Notes: generated by a model not told the origin, from the sequence alone. A DNA stretch of 64,000 nt from CAXBCP01 sp963977005 (GCA_963977005.1 CAXBMQ010000003.1:194971-258970); one strand, 5' to 3'. Counted from the stretch's first letter, positions 44,242-54,431 are shown. Numbers and translations are program-made.

Positions 44242-45516
44242 TTACGGAGCGTTTTCGGTGCGGGAACCCGCCATCTTGGCAATTTCGTCCCGGAATCCGG
44301 GTCGCCGTGGCAGCGACCACAAAAAAGCGACAAGGATGACGGCGGCGCCGATTGCGACCGGAATCCGGAATCCTGCGAAATCGGCGGCAGCCCCCATCGC
44401 GAAAGCGCCGACGGCAGGGATGCCCAGCCATATCATGCCGTACAGGCTGACAACCCGTCCGCGAATTTCATTGGGGACATTGGCCTGTATCAGCGACTGA
44501 ATGATGATCCCGCTGCCGTTCAGCATGAACCCCCAGCCGGTAAACACGACGACCGAGACCCAGAAGATATCGGTCGCGACGAAAGCGAGCTGGAAGACCG
44601 CGATGAACAGGACGATCACGATCAGAATATCCGACAGACCCGTCAGCCTGCCGCGGCGGGACAGCCATATTCCCGAAAACAGCGATCCGAACCCGGCGGC
44701 ACCGGTCAGGATTGCCAGCCCGTCGGCGCCCCGGTCGAAAACGGCGCCGGTGAACCCCGGCAGCAATTCCGCCGTTGCCCGCCCGAAAAACGAAAACGCA
44801 AACAACAGCACCAGCAGTGGCCCGATAAAAGTATGGTTGGCGGCGTAGCGGATACCTTCGAGAATCTCGCCGGGCACGTCCGCCAGTGATTTTTGCGCCT
44901 TCAGTTCCTGCTTCACGTCGATCATGTACAGGCCGATCAGCATCGGCACATAGCTGAGCGCGTTGACCAGGAAGGTGATTCCGACACCGAAGTGAATGAT
45001 AATCACCGCCGATATTGCAGGCCCGATCAGGCGCGACGTGTTCCATATGGTCGAGTTGATACCGATCGCGGAAGTGATTTCCTCGCGCGTCACGATGGTG
45101 CCGATCAGCGACTGGCGGAAAGGCTGGTGGATACCCTGTGTCGCCCCCTGAAACAGGGCGAGGCAGAACAGCAGTTCGATGGTCATCAGCCCGGCCAGCG
45201 AGAAATAGGCGAGCGCCGAGGCCTGCAGAATATTGGCATACTGGACGACCTTGACCATTCGGAGCCGGTTCACCCGATCGGCGAACGCGCCGGCGATCGG
45301 CGCGGTAAGCACCGTGGGCGCGAGGTCTGCGAAGGCGACGAGGCCGAGCCACGTACCTGACTTGGTCAGTTCCCAGGCGAGCCAGCCCATGGCCATCCGC
45401 TGTATCCACGTGCCCAGCAGCGACGGAATCGCCCCGTAGGTGTAGACACGGTAATTGCGGTTGGCGAATGCGACGGCGATGCCGCCCAGCCGGGAAGAAG
45501 AAGACATACCTCTCAT
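44242..45516 (-). CDS. MFS transporter, EntS-like (MFS_3) group
   Basis: 424 residues from 45516 (an in-frame ATG at 45507 is equally possible). Multiple spans; the MFS loop motif appears as APIAGAFADRVNRLRMVKV (GxxADRxxRR-type), GTWIQRMAMGWLAWELTKS at the start, and GRVVSLYGMIWLGIPAVGAFAMGA in the second half. The group includes enterobactin exporter EntS and drug exporters. The substrate is unknown. Divergent from the DUF3253 gene. Confidence 0.9.
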   Translation of the reverse strand: MRGMSSSSRLGGIAVAFANRNYRVYTYGAIPSLLGTWIQRMAMGWLAWELTKSGTWLGLVAFADLAPTVLTAPIAGAFADRVNRLRMVKVVQYANILQASALAYFSLAGLMTIELLFCLALFQGATQGIHQPFRQSLIGTIVTREEITSAIGINSTIWNTSRLIGPAISAVIIIHFGVGITFLVNALSYVPMLIGLYMIDVKQELKAQKSLADVPGEILEGIRYAANHTFIGPLLVLLFAFSFFGRATAELLPGFTGAVFDRGADGLAILTGAAGFGSLFSGIWLSRRGRLTGLSDILIVIVLFIAVFQLAFVATDIFWVSVVVFTGWGFMLNGSGIIIQSLIQANVPNEIRGRVVSLYGMIWLGIPAVGAFAMGAAADFAGFRIPVAIGAAVILVAFLWSLPRRPGFRDEIAKMAGSRTENAP

Positions 45517-45569
45517 TACTCCCGACGGGCGCGCTTGTCTCGCGGCGATTGCGGCCTTACAACCCCGGC

Positions 45570-45869
45570 ATGGAAAATGAGACAGAAAAACCGCTCGACC
45601 CCGTCGCCGAGTTTATCCTGGCCACGCTGGCCGAAACCGGGTCTGCCGCCCCTGTGGATATTGCCCGTGCGCTGGGCGAGGCGAAAAAACGTCCGAGCGA
45701 AAAGCCCGATGCCTGGCGCCGGTTCATGAACCCGGTCAAACAGCAGATGCTTCATCTCGCACGGGCGGGGCGTATCGAGATCACCCGCAAGGGCGTTGTC
45801 GTCGACCCGGAGGATTTTCGCGGTGTCGTACGGATGCGACTTGCGGGCGGGAAACCGCAGAAAGACTAA
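45570..45869 (+). CDS. DUF3253 domain-containing protein
   Basis: 99 residues from the ATG at 45570. DUF3253 winged-helix-like pattern: AEFILATLAETGSAAPVDIARAL, WRRFMNPVKQQMLHLARAGRIEITRKGVVVDPEDFRGVVRMRL. No known function. The upstream in-frame frame overlaps the divergent MFS gene and is rejected. Confidence 0.9.
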   Translation: MENETEKPLDPVAEFILATLAETGSAAPVDIARALGEAKKRPSEKPDAWRRFMNPVKQQMLHLARAGRIEITRKGVVVDPEDFRGVVRMRLAGGKPQKD

Positions 45870-45895
45870 TACGGCGACGCATCCCGGCCTCCGTT

Positions 45896-46027
45896 TTACA
45901 GGAGGAGGTTTCCGACCCACGTATGGGTCAGCCAGCCTGCCGCAAAACCGGACATAAACTGGATATCGACGACAAAGTTGAACAGCCAGCCGCCGGCGAA
46001 AACGACCGGGTATTTGACGAACGCCAT
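45896..46027 (-). CDS. 43-residue hydrophobic peptide, possible small membrane protein
   Basis: ATG at 46027, stop at 45896. Sequence begins AFVKYPVVFAGGWLFNFVVD and has a long hydrophobic stretch with two Trp-containing segments (GGWLF, AAGWLTHTW), compatible with one or two membrane spans. A weak G-rich stretch precedes the start. Located downstream of the GS-like gene on the same strand. No family recognised; reality uncertain. Confidence 0.4.
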   Translation of the reverse strand: MAFVKYPVVFAGGWLFNFVVDIQFMSGFAAGWLTHTWVGNLLL

Positions 46028-46124
46028 ATCTGGGCCCCCCAGGATTGTGCACCAGGATGCTATGCACCGGAAGACGCGATCCTAGTCAGGATTGCGGCAA
46101 AAATGCGGCAGAACGGTCGTCGTT

Positions 46125-47594
46125 TCAGAACATTTCGAAATATTCGCGGTGTTCCCAGTCGGTGACGGTCGCGAGGAAACGGGCAATTTCCGCGCGTTTG
46201 ATGTGCAGCATGTAATCGACGAACCGGTCGCCGAGCGCGGCGCGGAAGGTGTCGCTCTGATCCAGCGCCGTGACGGCATCCATCAGGTTGGTCGGCAGCG
46301 GCGCCGCGTCGTTGGCATAGGGATCGTCGGTCGGCGGTGGCGGGGTCAGGCCGTTCTTGAGGCCGTCGAGCCCGCTGTAGATCTGGGATGCCAGATACAG
46401 GTACGGGTTCGCCGCCGGCTCGCCGATGCGGTTTTCAAGCCGGGTGGCGCCGTCGCCCGGCCCGGCGCTGACGACGCGCAGCATCGCGCCCTTGTTGTCG
46501 CGGCCCCAGGCGGCGCGGTCCGGCGCCAGCGAATTGGGTCTGTAGCGCTTGTACCCGTTGACGGTCGGGGTCGTAAACACGGCCGCCCCGGCGGCATTTT
46601 TAAGGATTCCCGCGGCAAACGCGGCGCCCGTCGGCGAAATCAGCTGGTCTTCGGTCTCCGGGATAAAGGCATTCGCACCGTCCGACCGGCGTTCGAGCGA
46701 CTGGTGAAGGTGCCAGCCGCTGGCGAAGGCGTTTGCCAGGCCGGGACGGCACATGAAGGTCGCGTGATAGCCATGACGCCGGCAGATCTGTTTCACCGCG
46801 CTGCGAAACAGCATCATGTTGTCGGCCGCCTCGAGGCCGGCGGCGGGGGCCATGGTGAATTCGAACTGGCTTGGCCCGAATTCGGATTCCAGGGTCCGCA
46901 GCGGCAGGCCAAGGGCGATCAGGTCTGCGCGCAGAATTTCGAAGACAGGGTCGATCTCGTCCATACGCTGTTCGGTCAGATAGTGGAACCCGTGGGCCAG
47001 CAGGCTGACCTCGGGCGGCGCGGCCGGCTGCCCCGCATGTTCGGGTTTCAGCATCGGGTCTTCGAGCTTGTAGATATGGCACTCGACCTCGATCCCGGCG
47101 ATGTAGTCGAAGCCTTCCCCGGCCAGCGCAGCGAGCGCCCCCTTCAGAACATGACGGGTCGAGAACGGCACCGGTTCGCCGTTGCCGAGATAGCCGTCGC
47201 ACAGCATCCAGCCGGTCTTCGGCGCCCAGGGCAGTATCTGGAATGTCGCCGGGACCGGCACGGCGACGAAATCGCCGGCGTTTTCCATTTCGGGAATGCC
47301 GAAACCGCCGCCGGGGCTGAACACCGGAAAGACGGTCGTGTGTGACGTGTCCTTGGCCAGCAGTGTCGTTGTGATCGAGCAGCCGTTGCGCATCGCCTGC
47401 GGGGTTTCCCGCGCCATCAGCGTTTTGCCGCGCAGGATGCCGTGCTGGTCGGGATACGACAGCCGGACGACTTCGAGGTCGTGGTTCTCGATCTGGGCGA
47501 TGACCCACTCGGCGGCCTTCGCGTCCTTGTCGCTCCAGAGGTTATGCCGATCGACGAAGCCCGTGCGCCCGATCGTGTTTTCGTGGGATGCCAT
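46125..47594 (-). CDS. Glutamine synthetase-like gamma-glutamyl-amine ligase
   Basis: 489 residues with the full GS catalytic set: GIEVECHIY (metal Glu), ESEFGPSQFEF, ASGWHLHQS (ATP-side His), NGYKRYRPNSLAPDRAAWGRDN, and RLENRIGEPAANPYLYLA. The N-terminus lacks the GlnA tyrosine-adenylylation region pattern and follows the GlnA3/PuuA-like group, which ligates glutamate to amines. The gene abuts the upstream Rieske oxygenase gene with a 1-nt gap, so they are co-expressed. In aniline degradation, a GS-like enzyme makes gamma-glutamylanilide for a Rieske dioxygenase; a comparable role is suggested here. Confidence 0.88.
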   Translation of the reverse strand: MASHENTIGRTGFVDRHNLWSDKDAKAAEWVIAQIENHDLEVVRLSYPDQHGILRGKTLMARETPQAMRNGCSITTTLLAKDTSHTTVFPVFSPGGGFGIPEMENAGDFVAVPVPATFQILPWAPKTGWMLCDGYLGNGEPVPFSTRHVLKGALAALAGEGFDYIAGIEVECHIYKLEDPMLKPEHAGQPAAPPEVSLLAHGFHYLTEQRMDEIDPVFEILRADLIALGLPLRTLESEFGPSQFEFTMAPAAGLEAADNMMLFRSAVKQICRRHGYHATFMCRPGLANAFASGWHLHQSLERRSDGANAFIPETEDQLISPTGAAFAAGILKNAAGAAVFTTPTVNGYKRYRPNSLAPDRAAWGRDNKGAMLRVVSAGPGDGATRLENRIGEPAANPYLYLASQIYSGLDGLKNGLTPPPPTDDPYANDAAPLPTNLMDAVTALDQSDTFRAALGDRFVDYMLHIKRAEIARFLATVTDWEHREYFEMF

Positions 47595-47595
47595 C

Positions 47596-48945
47596 CTAGT
47601 TTCCCGGCGCCGTGGCGGATTGGGCGTCCGGCAGGGCCTCCTTCGCCCAGGATGACCGGCTCCGCCGTTCGGCCGCGGTTTTCTTCCAGGCGTCGCGCCA
47701 GGTGGCGGCAGGCGAAATGGTGTCGATCGCGACCGGGCCGCGGCACAGCGCCGGATCGGCGGGACGCAGGGAAATCTCCGGCTCGTTCCCGTCTTTGACC
47801 GCTTCGATCGCTTTGAGCATCAGTTTCCGGTTGGCGATGATCGCCTTGTCGGTGGTGCCCAGGTGTTCCCGGGTGCGGTCCTGTATCTTGCCGAGCGATT
47901 CGACGGCCCACTGGTCGTGGACGTTTATGTCCATCCCCATACCGGTATAGGTTCTGGTCTTCTGTTCCTCGGGATCGAAGCCGTAATTGTTGCCGCTATG
48001 CTTGCGCGGGCGGTAATCGGGCAGCGTATAGAGTTCGAGCCGGTCCCTGCGCATGCGGTCCTTGTCGACCGTTTCGGTGAAGCTGGAAAAGATCGCGTAC
48101 CACCAGCTTGTCGTGTCGTCGATCGGCACATGCCACTGGGTGAGCATGATCTCGTTGCTGATCGGGATAATGATCGCATTGGGAAATATCTGGTTGGTCA
48201 CGCGGACGTGCATTTCGTCGTCGTTGAGCCGGCGCAGCGCGAACAGGCGAAGACCGGTTTCGCTGGTCTCGAAATCGATTTCGGGGCAGTCGTATTCGCG
48301 CAGCACCTTGGTGATCGCGACGTCGTTTTCCTCGGTCGAAAAGCGAAACTGCTGGCCATAGGCTTCGTCGTCGGTCTCGTCATCGAAAAACCGGTGCAGA
48401 AACGACGCATGGGCCGGATCGATGCCGACCTCGTTGAGCTGCAGCCAGTTGCAGTCGACGAACCCCTTGAACGCGAAGGTATATTCGTCGGGCGCCTCGA
48501 AGCAGTCGAAGGCGGGCAGGGGCGGCGGATTGCCGGGCCCCATATAGGTAAACACGATGCCGTTGCGTTCGATGCAGGGATAGGCGGTGTGCCTGATCTT
48601 GGTGTGAAAATTGCTGCCTTTCGGTTCCGCGGGTTGTTCGAGACATTTGCCTGTCTCGTCGAACAGCCAGCCGTGGAACGGACAGCGCAGGCCGCCATCC
48701 TCGAGCCGCCCGTAACACAGATCCGCGCCCCGGTGGGGACAACTGCGCCCGATCAGGCCGTAAGAGCCGTCTTCATTCCGGTACAGCACCAGGTCTTCGC
48801 CCATCAGGGTGACCGGAACCACCGGGCGTTCGCCGGCAAGCTCTTCCGTCAGGGCGGCCGGTTGCCAGTAGTGGCGCATCAGGTTGCCGCACCCCGTGCC
48901 GGGGCCGGTCTCGGTTACCAGCCGGTTTTGCTCCGCATTCAGCAT
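47596..48945 (-). CDS. Rieske non-haem iron oxygenase, phthalate-dioxygenase-like alpha subunit
   Basis: 449 residues. Rieske ligands: Cys69 and His71 (SCPHRGADLCYG), Cys88 and His91 (CPFHGW). Catalytic iron: NEVGIDPAHASFLH with Asp176, His179 and His184. The long C-terminal domain fits group I single-component-oxygenase enzymes that use a separate reductase; none is encoded nearby. First gene of the pair with the GS-like gene. Substrate likely an amine, aromatic or gamma-glutamyl conjugate by context. Confidence 0.93.
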   Translation of the reverse strand: MLNAEQNRLVTETGPGTGCGNLMRHYWQPAALTEELAGERPVVPVTLMGEDLVLYRNEDGSYGLIGRSCPHRGADLCYGRLEDGGLRCPFHGWLFDETGKCLEQPAEPKGSNFHTKIRHTAYPCIERNGIVFTYMGPGNPPPLPAFDCFEAPDEYTFAFKGFVDCNWLQLNEVGIDPAHASFLHRFFDDETDDEAYGQQFRFSTEENDVAITKVLREYDCPEIDFETSETGLRLFALRRLNDDEMHVRVTNQIFPNAIIIPISNEIMLTQWHVPIDDTTSWWYAIFSSFTETVDKDRMRRDRLELYTLPDYRPRKHSGNNYGFDPEEQKTRTYTGMGMDINVHDQWAVESLGKIQDRTREHLGTTDKAIIANRKLMLKAIEAVKDGNEPEISLRPADPALCRGPVAIDTISPAATWRDAWKKTAAERRSRSSWAKEALPDAQSATAPGN

Positions 48946-49112
48946 GTGGTCAGTATCCAGATCGTTGTTTGACGACGCAATCGCGCTACGTCGGCGTAAT
49001 TTGCAGGACTTGTCGGTTCCTCACAAGGCCGTCGCAAGGGCACTTCGCCGCATTGTCGATAGGTCCCGGCGCGACTAGCATGGCCGGCACAATCTGTTTT
49101 GGAGGTGATTCC

Positions 49113-49586
49113 ATGAAAGTTAAGACGACCGTGCCGCTTGCCGCGGCGGAAAAGATTATCGATGCCGCCCTTGCCGCTGGCGCCGAACACCGGATGATGC
49201 CGTTGACCGTCGTTGTCCTTGACAGTGGCGGGCACACGGTCGCGATGAAGCGCCAGGACGGCTGCGGAAACATGCGTGCCGGCGTCGCGACGGGAAAGGC
49301 CTGGGGGGCGCTCGGCATGGGCCTGCCGAGCCGGACGATCCGCGACCGTCTTGCGGACCGCCCGCCTTTCCAGGGGGCGTTGTCGGCGGTGTCCGACGGC
49401 CGGTTCGTGCCGGTGCCCGGGGGGGTGCTGATCGCCGATGCCGAGGGATTTGCGATCGGCGCCGTCGGTATTTCCGGCGATACGTCCGACAAGGACGAAT
49501 TCTGCGCCATCGAGGGGATCAAGGTCGCCGGACTGACGCCGGAGCCGCTTGACCCGGCGGCCGATTGGGCTAAATCGCAATTATGA
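49113..49586 (+). CDS. GlcG/HbpS-like haem-binding family protein
   Basis: 157 residues from the ATG at 49113, preceded by a near-perfect GGAGGTGAT. Family pattern: AAEKIIDAALAAGAEH, LTVVVLDSGGHTVAMKRQDG, ATGKAWGALGMGLPSRTI, VPVPGGVLIADAEGFAIGAVGISGDTSDKDEFCAIEGI. GlcG/HbpS proteins bind haem or small ligands; many have no assigned function. It starts a plus-strand group with the thiol dioxygenase gene 7 nt later. Confidence 0.9.
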   Translation: MKVKTTVPLAAAEKIIDAALAAGAEHRMMPLTVVVLDSGGHTVAMKRQDGCGNMRAGVATGKAWGALGMGLPSRTIRDRLADRPPFQGALSAVSDGRFVPVPGGVLIADAEGFAIGAVGISGDTSDKDEFCAIEGIKVAGLTPEPLDPAADWAKSQL

Positions 49587-49593
49587 GGTTGCC

Positions 49594-50181
49594 ATGACAG
49601 ACATTTCTCCGCTTCGCGATTTCGTCACCGGCATGACCGGTCTTGCCGACAGGTCCGACGGCGACGAGGCGGCAATGATCGCCGGTACGCGCGATCTCCT
49701 GGCGACCTTGGTGTCGCGCGACGACTGGCTGCCGGCGGAATACAGCCGCGAGGGGGATACCTACCGGCAGTACCTGCTCCATTGCGACCCCAAACAGCGG
49801 TTTTCGGTGGTCAGTTTCGTCTGGGGCCCGGGCCAGACGACCCCGGTCCACGACCACACGGTGTGGGGGCTGATCGGCATGCTGCGCGGTGCCGAAATCG
49901 GCCAGCGCTTCACCGCGAATGGCGACGGGCCGATGGCCGCCGGACCTGAAGAGGTGCTCGAACAGGGCGATATCGATGTCGTCTCGCCGAGCCTCGGCGA
50001 TATTCACAAGGTTTCCAACGCGCTTGCCGATCGCGCCTCGATCAGTATCCATGTATACGGTGCCAATATCGGCGCGGTCAGCCGGCACGTGTTCGACCCC
50101 GAAACCGGTGCACCGAAAGAATTTATCTCCGGCTATTCGAACGAGACCGTCCCGAACCTGTGGGACCTGTCCGGTTCATGA
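49594..50181 (+). CDS. Cysteine-type thiol dioxygenase (cupin)
   Basis: 195 residues. Cupin metal triad: His86 and His88 in TPVHDHTVWGLIG and His138 in GDIHKVSNA; GQRFT and SIHVYGANIGAVSRHVFDPETG match bacterial thiol dioxygenases of the cysteine/3-mercaptopropionate group. It adds O2 to a thiol to give a sulfinate. The stop overlaps the next small gene (ATGA). Confidence 0.9.
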   Translation: MTDISPLRDFVTGMTGLADRSDGDEAAMIAGTRDLLATLVSRDDWLPAEYSREGDTYRQYLLHCDPKQRFSVVSFVWGPGQTTPVHDHTVWGLIGMLRGAEIGQRFTANGDGPMAAGPEEVLEQGDIDVVSPSLGDIHKVSNALADRASISIHVYGANIGAVSRHVFDPETGAPKEFISGYSNETVPNLWDLSGS

Positions 50182-50390
50182 AAACACTCGCACTCGCCGT
50201 GTCGCTTCTGGGCATGCTGGCAATGGCCGTCTGGGGCGCCGTCTACGTCTGGGGAGAGATTGGCGATATCGAGATGTCCACGGAGGGTATTCTCGCAATG
50301 ATCGCGGGAATCGTCGTCAGCCTCGCCCTCGGCATGGGGCTGATGTTTCTGGTTTTCAAAAGCGAACGGGACGGGGCGGGCCGCGAATGA
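50178..50390 (+). CDS. 70-residue two-span membrane protein
   Basis: Two hydrophobic helices are visible (about 3-27 and 40-60) with a KSERDGAGRE tail. It overlaps both the dioxygenase stop and the next start by 4 nt, which supports a real translated gene coupled in an operon. Function unknown. Confidence 0.75.
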   Translation: MKTLALAVSLLGMLAMAVWGAVYVWGEIGDIEMSTEGILAMIAGIVVSLALGMGLMFLVFKSERDGAGRE

Positions 50391-50863
50391 CGCACTATCT
50401 CGCGGGCGCCATCCTGGTCGCGGGATTGCTGTTTCCGGCGGCCGTATCCGCCGACGATCGTCATGCCGGGTATTACTATCCCGAGCCCGGCTCAGAAGAG
50501 ACCTACAGGGCGCGGGCCAGGACGTTACCCAATAGCGACCGCGACAGGCGGCTTGGGTTCGTGGTGGGGTTCATGGGTGACCTGGCGAAAGATCCGGCGC
50601 CGCAGCGTTTTGCCGTTTTTGCAAAAGGCGGCGAGGCGGAGAAACTGATTATCGTGGCGCTCGACGATGAGGCGTTTGCCACGCTGTTCCGGGCCCGCGC
50701 GGTGCTGGCGCTTCTGACGTCGCGCGTCCGGGCATCGCCGCTCTTCGCGGAACTTGGCGTCCAGAATCTGTTTACATTCTATGACCTCGCCAAACTGCTC
50801 GGGTTCGACCAGATCACGATATCGGACGGGCGCGCCTGGTCGCATCGCGTCTGGATTCAATGA
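50387..50863 (+). CDS. Periplasmic protein of unknown function
   Basis: 158 residues with a signal peptide (AGAILVAGLLFPAAVSADD). The mature part has RDRRLGFVVGFMGDL, FAVFAKGGEAEKLIIVALDDEAFATLFRARAVLALLTS and FTFYDLAKLLGFDQITISDG, a pattern seen in uncharacterised alphaproteobacterial molybdopterin-guanine-related or DUF-type exported proteins, but I cannot name the family. Last gene of the thiol dioxygenase group, followed by a terminator. Confidence 0.75.
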   Translation: MTHYLAGAILVAGLLFPAAVSADDRHAGYYYPEPGSEETYRARARTLPNSDRDRRLGFVVGFMGDLAKDPAPQRFAVFAKGGEAEKLIIVALDDEAFATLFRARAVLALLTSRVRASPLFAELGVQNLFTFYDLAKLLGFDQITISDGRAWSHRVWIQ

Positions 50864-50864
50864 A

Positions 50865-50890
50865 AAAAGGGCGGCCTGACAGCCGCCCTT
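50865..50890. terminator. Bidirectional hairpin terminator
   Basis: Perfect 9-bp inverted repeat AAGGGCGGC / GCCGCCCTT with a 6-nt loop, preceded by an A run, between two convergent genes. Confidence 0.85.
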
Positions 50891-50912
50891 CCCGAAGTTG
50901 CCTGTCCCCGCG

Positions 50913-52022
<1,110 letters not shown>

Positions 52023-52128
52023 GATGCGTCTTCCCTGTTCCTGTGGTCTTGAATTGGACCCGCATGTTTCCAGCCGATGGCCCGGAATGCAAGGGGTCTG
52101 GACCGGATTTCTCCGCTGCTCCCGCAGA

Positions 52129-53649
52129 TTATTTCAACGCGTATCGCCCGTCCTCCAGCCGGTCCAGCCGGCCGGCGGCGTAAAACGGTTCGAGGGCGCG
52201 GACGATTTCGCGGCCGTCGTCCGATCCGGTCGCTTCCATCAGTTCGCGGAAAAATTTCGGTCCTTCCTGCAGCGCGTCTTCGATCGTCAACTTGCGGCGT
52301 TGCGCAAATACCGGCGGGTCGGGAACCTGCCATTCCTGCGCCCCAGCCTGGCCGAACGGGCGGGTCAGGTCGAAACCGGTTTTGGCGCCGGCGCGCGCGC
52401 CCTGCAGCGACGGGTCGAGCGGGACGGCGCGAAAGCCGCTTGCGGTAACCAGGTCGCGGTCGCCCTGGAAACGGGTGGCAAGCGCCCATTCCATCTGGTC
52501 GTCGCTGAACACATCGATATCGGGATCGACCACGAAGACATGCTTGGTATCGGCGGTCGAGCCGAACGCGGCGGAAATGGCGTTCCGGGATTCGCCGGGC
52601 ACGCGCTGGTTCAGCGACAGGCGAATGTTGTACATCCCGCCGGTCGAGGCGGGGCAGTAAACGGCGACTGGTTCGCGCACCGCGGATTCCAGCGCCGTCC
52701 ACACCGCCTGTTCGGTCCGCAGCGCGCAAAGCTGCGCGGTATCCGTGGTCGCCATGTTGCGCCCTCCGATGGTGGCCGTCTGAAAAACGGCATCCCTGCG
52801 ATGGGTGATGGCGGACAGGTGAAAGACCGGGTTCTGCTTCAGCCGCCCGTAATAGCCGACATATTCGCCGTACGGCCCTTCCGGTTCGGCCCAGCCATCG
52901 GCGTCGAGATAGCCTTCGATGATGTATTCCGCGTCGGCGGGAACACGAAGATCGCTGGTCACGCATTTGACGACGGGCACGGGTGCGCCGCGCATGGCGC
53001 CCATCAGCGCAAGCTCGTCCGTCGGTGGCGTCATCGCGAGCGCGGCAATGGCGTCGGCGGGGTGCGATCCGACCGCAAACGCAACCGGCAACCGGTTTTT
53101 TTCACTATGGGCGCCGCCATAGATCGCCCGCAGATCGCTCGGGGCATTCAGGTCTATGCCGGCTTCGCGGCGTCCCCGCAGCATCAGTCGCCGCATGCCG
53201 ACATTGGTGTGGCCGGTCTTCGGATCGCGCGAAAAATCGAGTGTGGCGGAGATATAGGGCGCGCCGTCCTGGCCGTGCTGGAGGTGCACCGGCAGGGCGG
53301 TAAGGTCGGCTTCGTTTTCGTGCAGGACGACCGCGTGGACCGGGGCGTCGGCGCTGTCGATTTCGACGGGGGCGACCGGGGTGCGCAGGCGCCTGTTGGT
53401 CTCGTCCAGCAGGCTGCGTTCGTCGACGCCCAGGGCCAGCGCCAGCCGCCGCCGCGACCCGAAGACGTTGCCGGCGAGTTCCTGTTTGTCGGGCCCCGCC
53501 TGACGAAACCATACACCGTGCGAATTGCCTTCGAGCCGTGCGGCGACGGCCGCGAGCGGCGTCGCCGCTTCCACGATATCGACCTCGCCTTCGTCCGCCA
53601 TGTGTTCGATAAACCGGCGGAACCGGAATTTCTCTGTGTCGGGCGTCAT
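52129..53649 (-). CDS. UbiD-family prenylated-FMN decarboxylase
   Basis: 506 residues from the ATG at 53649 (ATGA overlap with the upstream hydrolase stop). UbiD features: HLQHGQDGAPYISATLDFSRDPKTGHTNVGMRRLML, DLRVPADAEYIIEGYL, EGPYGEYVGYYG with catalytic-region Glu residues, and VFVVDPDIDVFSDDQMEWALATRFQGDRDL. Enzymes of this family decarboxylate unsaturated or aromatic acids using prFMN made by a UbiX partner, not present here. Third gene of the overlapping operon. Confidence 0.93.
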   Translation of the reverse strand: MTPDTEKFRFRRFIEHMADEGEVDIVEAATPLAAVAARLEGNSHGVWFRQAGPDKQELAGNVFGSRRRLALALGVDERSLLDETNRRLRTPVAPVEIDSADAPVHAVVLHENEADLTALPVHLQHGQDGAPYISATLDFSRDPKTGHTNVGMRRLMLRGRREAGIDLNAPSDLRAIYGGAHSEKNRLPVAFAVGSHPADAIAALAMTPPTDELALMGAMRGAPVPVVKCVTSDLRVPADAEYIIEGYLDADGWAEPEGPYGEYVGYYGRLKQNPVFHLSAITHRRDAVFQTATIGGRNMATTDTAQLCALRTEQAVWTALESAVREPVAVYCPASTGGMYNIRLSLNQRVPGESRNAISAAFGSTADTKHVFVVDPDIDVFSDDQMEWALATRFQGDRDLVTASGFRAVPLDPSLQGARAGAKTGFDLTRPFGQAGAQEWQVPDPPVFAQRRKLTIEDALQEGPKFFRELMEATGSDDGREIVRALEPFYAAGRLDRLEDGRYALK

Positions 53650-54431
53650 TTCGTCACTCCTGCAGCGTCGGCAATCATTTCCCAAAAGACCTCGGGGTTC
53701 TCGACATGCGCGTTATGGCCGAGCCCGGGCAGAGCCTGCGCCTGCGGATCGAGCGTTTGCAGGTCCGCGAGCGTCACCATCCGGTCGTGTTCTCCCGCGG
53801 CGAGGACGACCGGCGTCCGGGCAGCCCGGTAAATATCGCGCGTATCGGCATAGGCCACCGAGGCGGCGCGGTTATCCGCGGCGAGACGCCATTTGCCGTT
53901 TTCTTCCACGATGCCGGTCCGGGCGAGTTCGGAGTCCGCTTCCACGATGCCTTTCAACCCGGTCACGAGAACGAAGCGCTCGCGGGCTTCGGCCGCACTG
54001 TCGAACCAACGGACGGGCATTTCGATCAGCTTTGCCATGCCGGCGCGTTCTTCGTCGGTCCAGTCGACCTTGACCCCGGCGGTGACGACGGCCCCCGGTG
54101 CGATACCGAACAGACCGGAGGCCAGCATGATACCGACCAGGCCGCCCATTGAATGGCCGGCAATGACCGGACTTTCGGCGCCGTCCAGAAGGGCCGCCAT
54201 ATCGGCGGCATGGTTGCCGATCCCGTAGGCGGCGCAGTGGGCCGAGCGGCCGTGACCCCGCATATCCGGGATGATCCATCGGCCCGGCCATTTCTCCGCG
54301 AGGATATCCCGCACGCCGGCCCAGATTTCGCCGGTGCCGGACAGCCCGTGCATCAGCAGCAGGGTGGGGCCGTCCTCCCTGCCGCCTTCTTCGACCCAGA
54401 GATCCGTCCCGCCGACGGCGCGGCTACTCAC
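53646..54431 (-). CDS. Alpha/beta-hydrolase fold enzyme
   Basis: 261 residues from a GTG at 54431 that overlaps the enoyl-CoA hydratase stop (GTGA). Oxyanion segment LLLMHGLSGTGEIW, nucleophile Ser94 in AGHSMGGLVG, acid region AAGEHDRMVT and catalytic His in LGHNAHVENPE. Probably hydrolyses a ring-cleavage product, ester or thioester. A longer frame reaching 55454 belongs to the shadow of the upstream gene. Confidence 0.9.
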   Translation of the reverse strand: MSSRAVGGTDLWVEEGGREDGPTLLLMHGLSGTGEIWAGVRDILAEKWPGRWIIPDMRGHGRSAHCAAYGIGNHAADMAALLDGAESPVIAGHSMGGLVGIMLASGLFGIAPGAVVTAGVKVDWTDEERAGMAKLIEMPVRWFDSAAEARERFVLVTGLKGIVEADSELARTGIVEENGKWRLAADNRAASVAYADTRDIYRAARTPVVLAAGEHDRMVTLADLQTLDPQAQALPGLGHNAHVENPEVFWEMIADAAGVTK

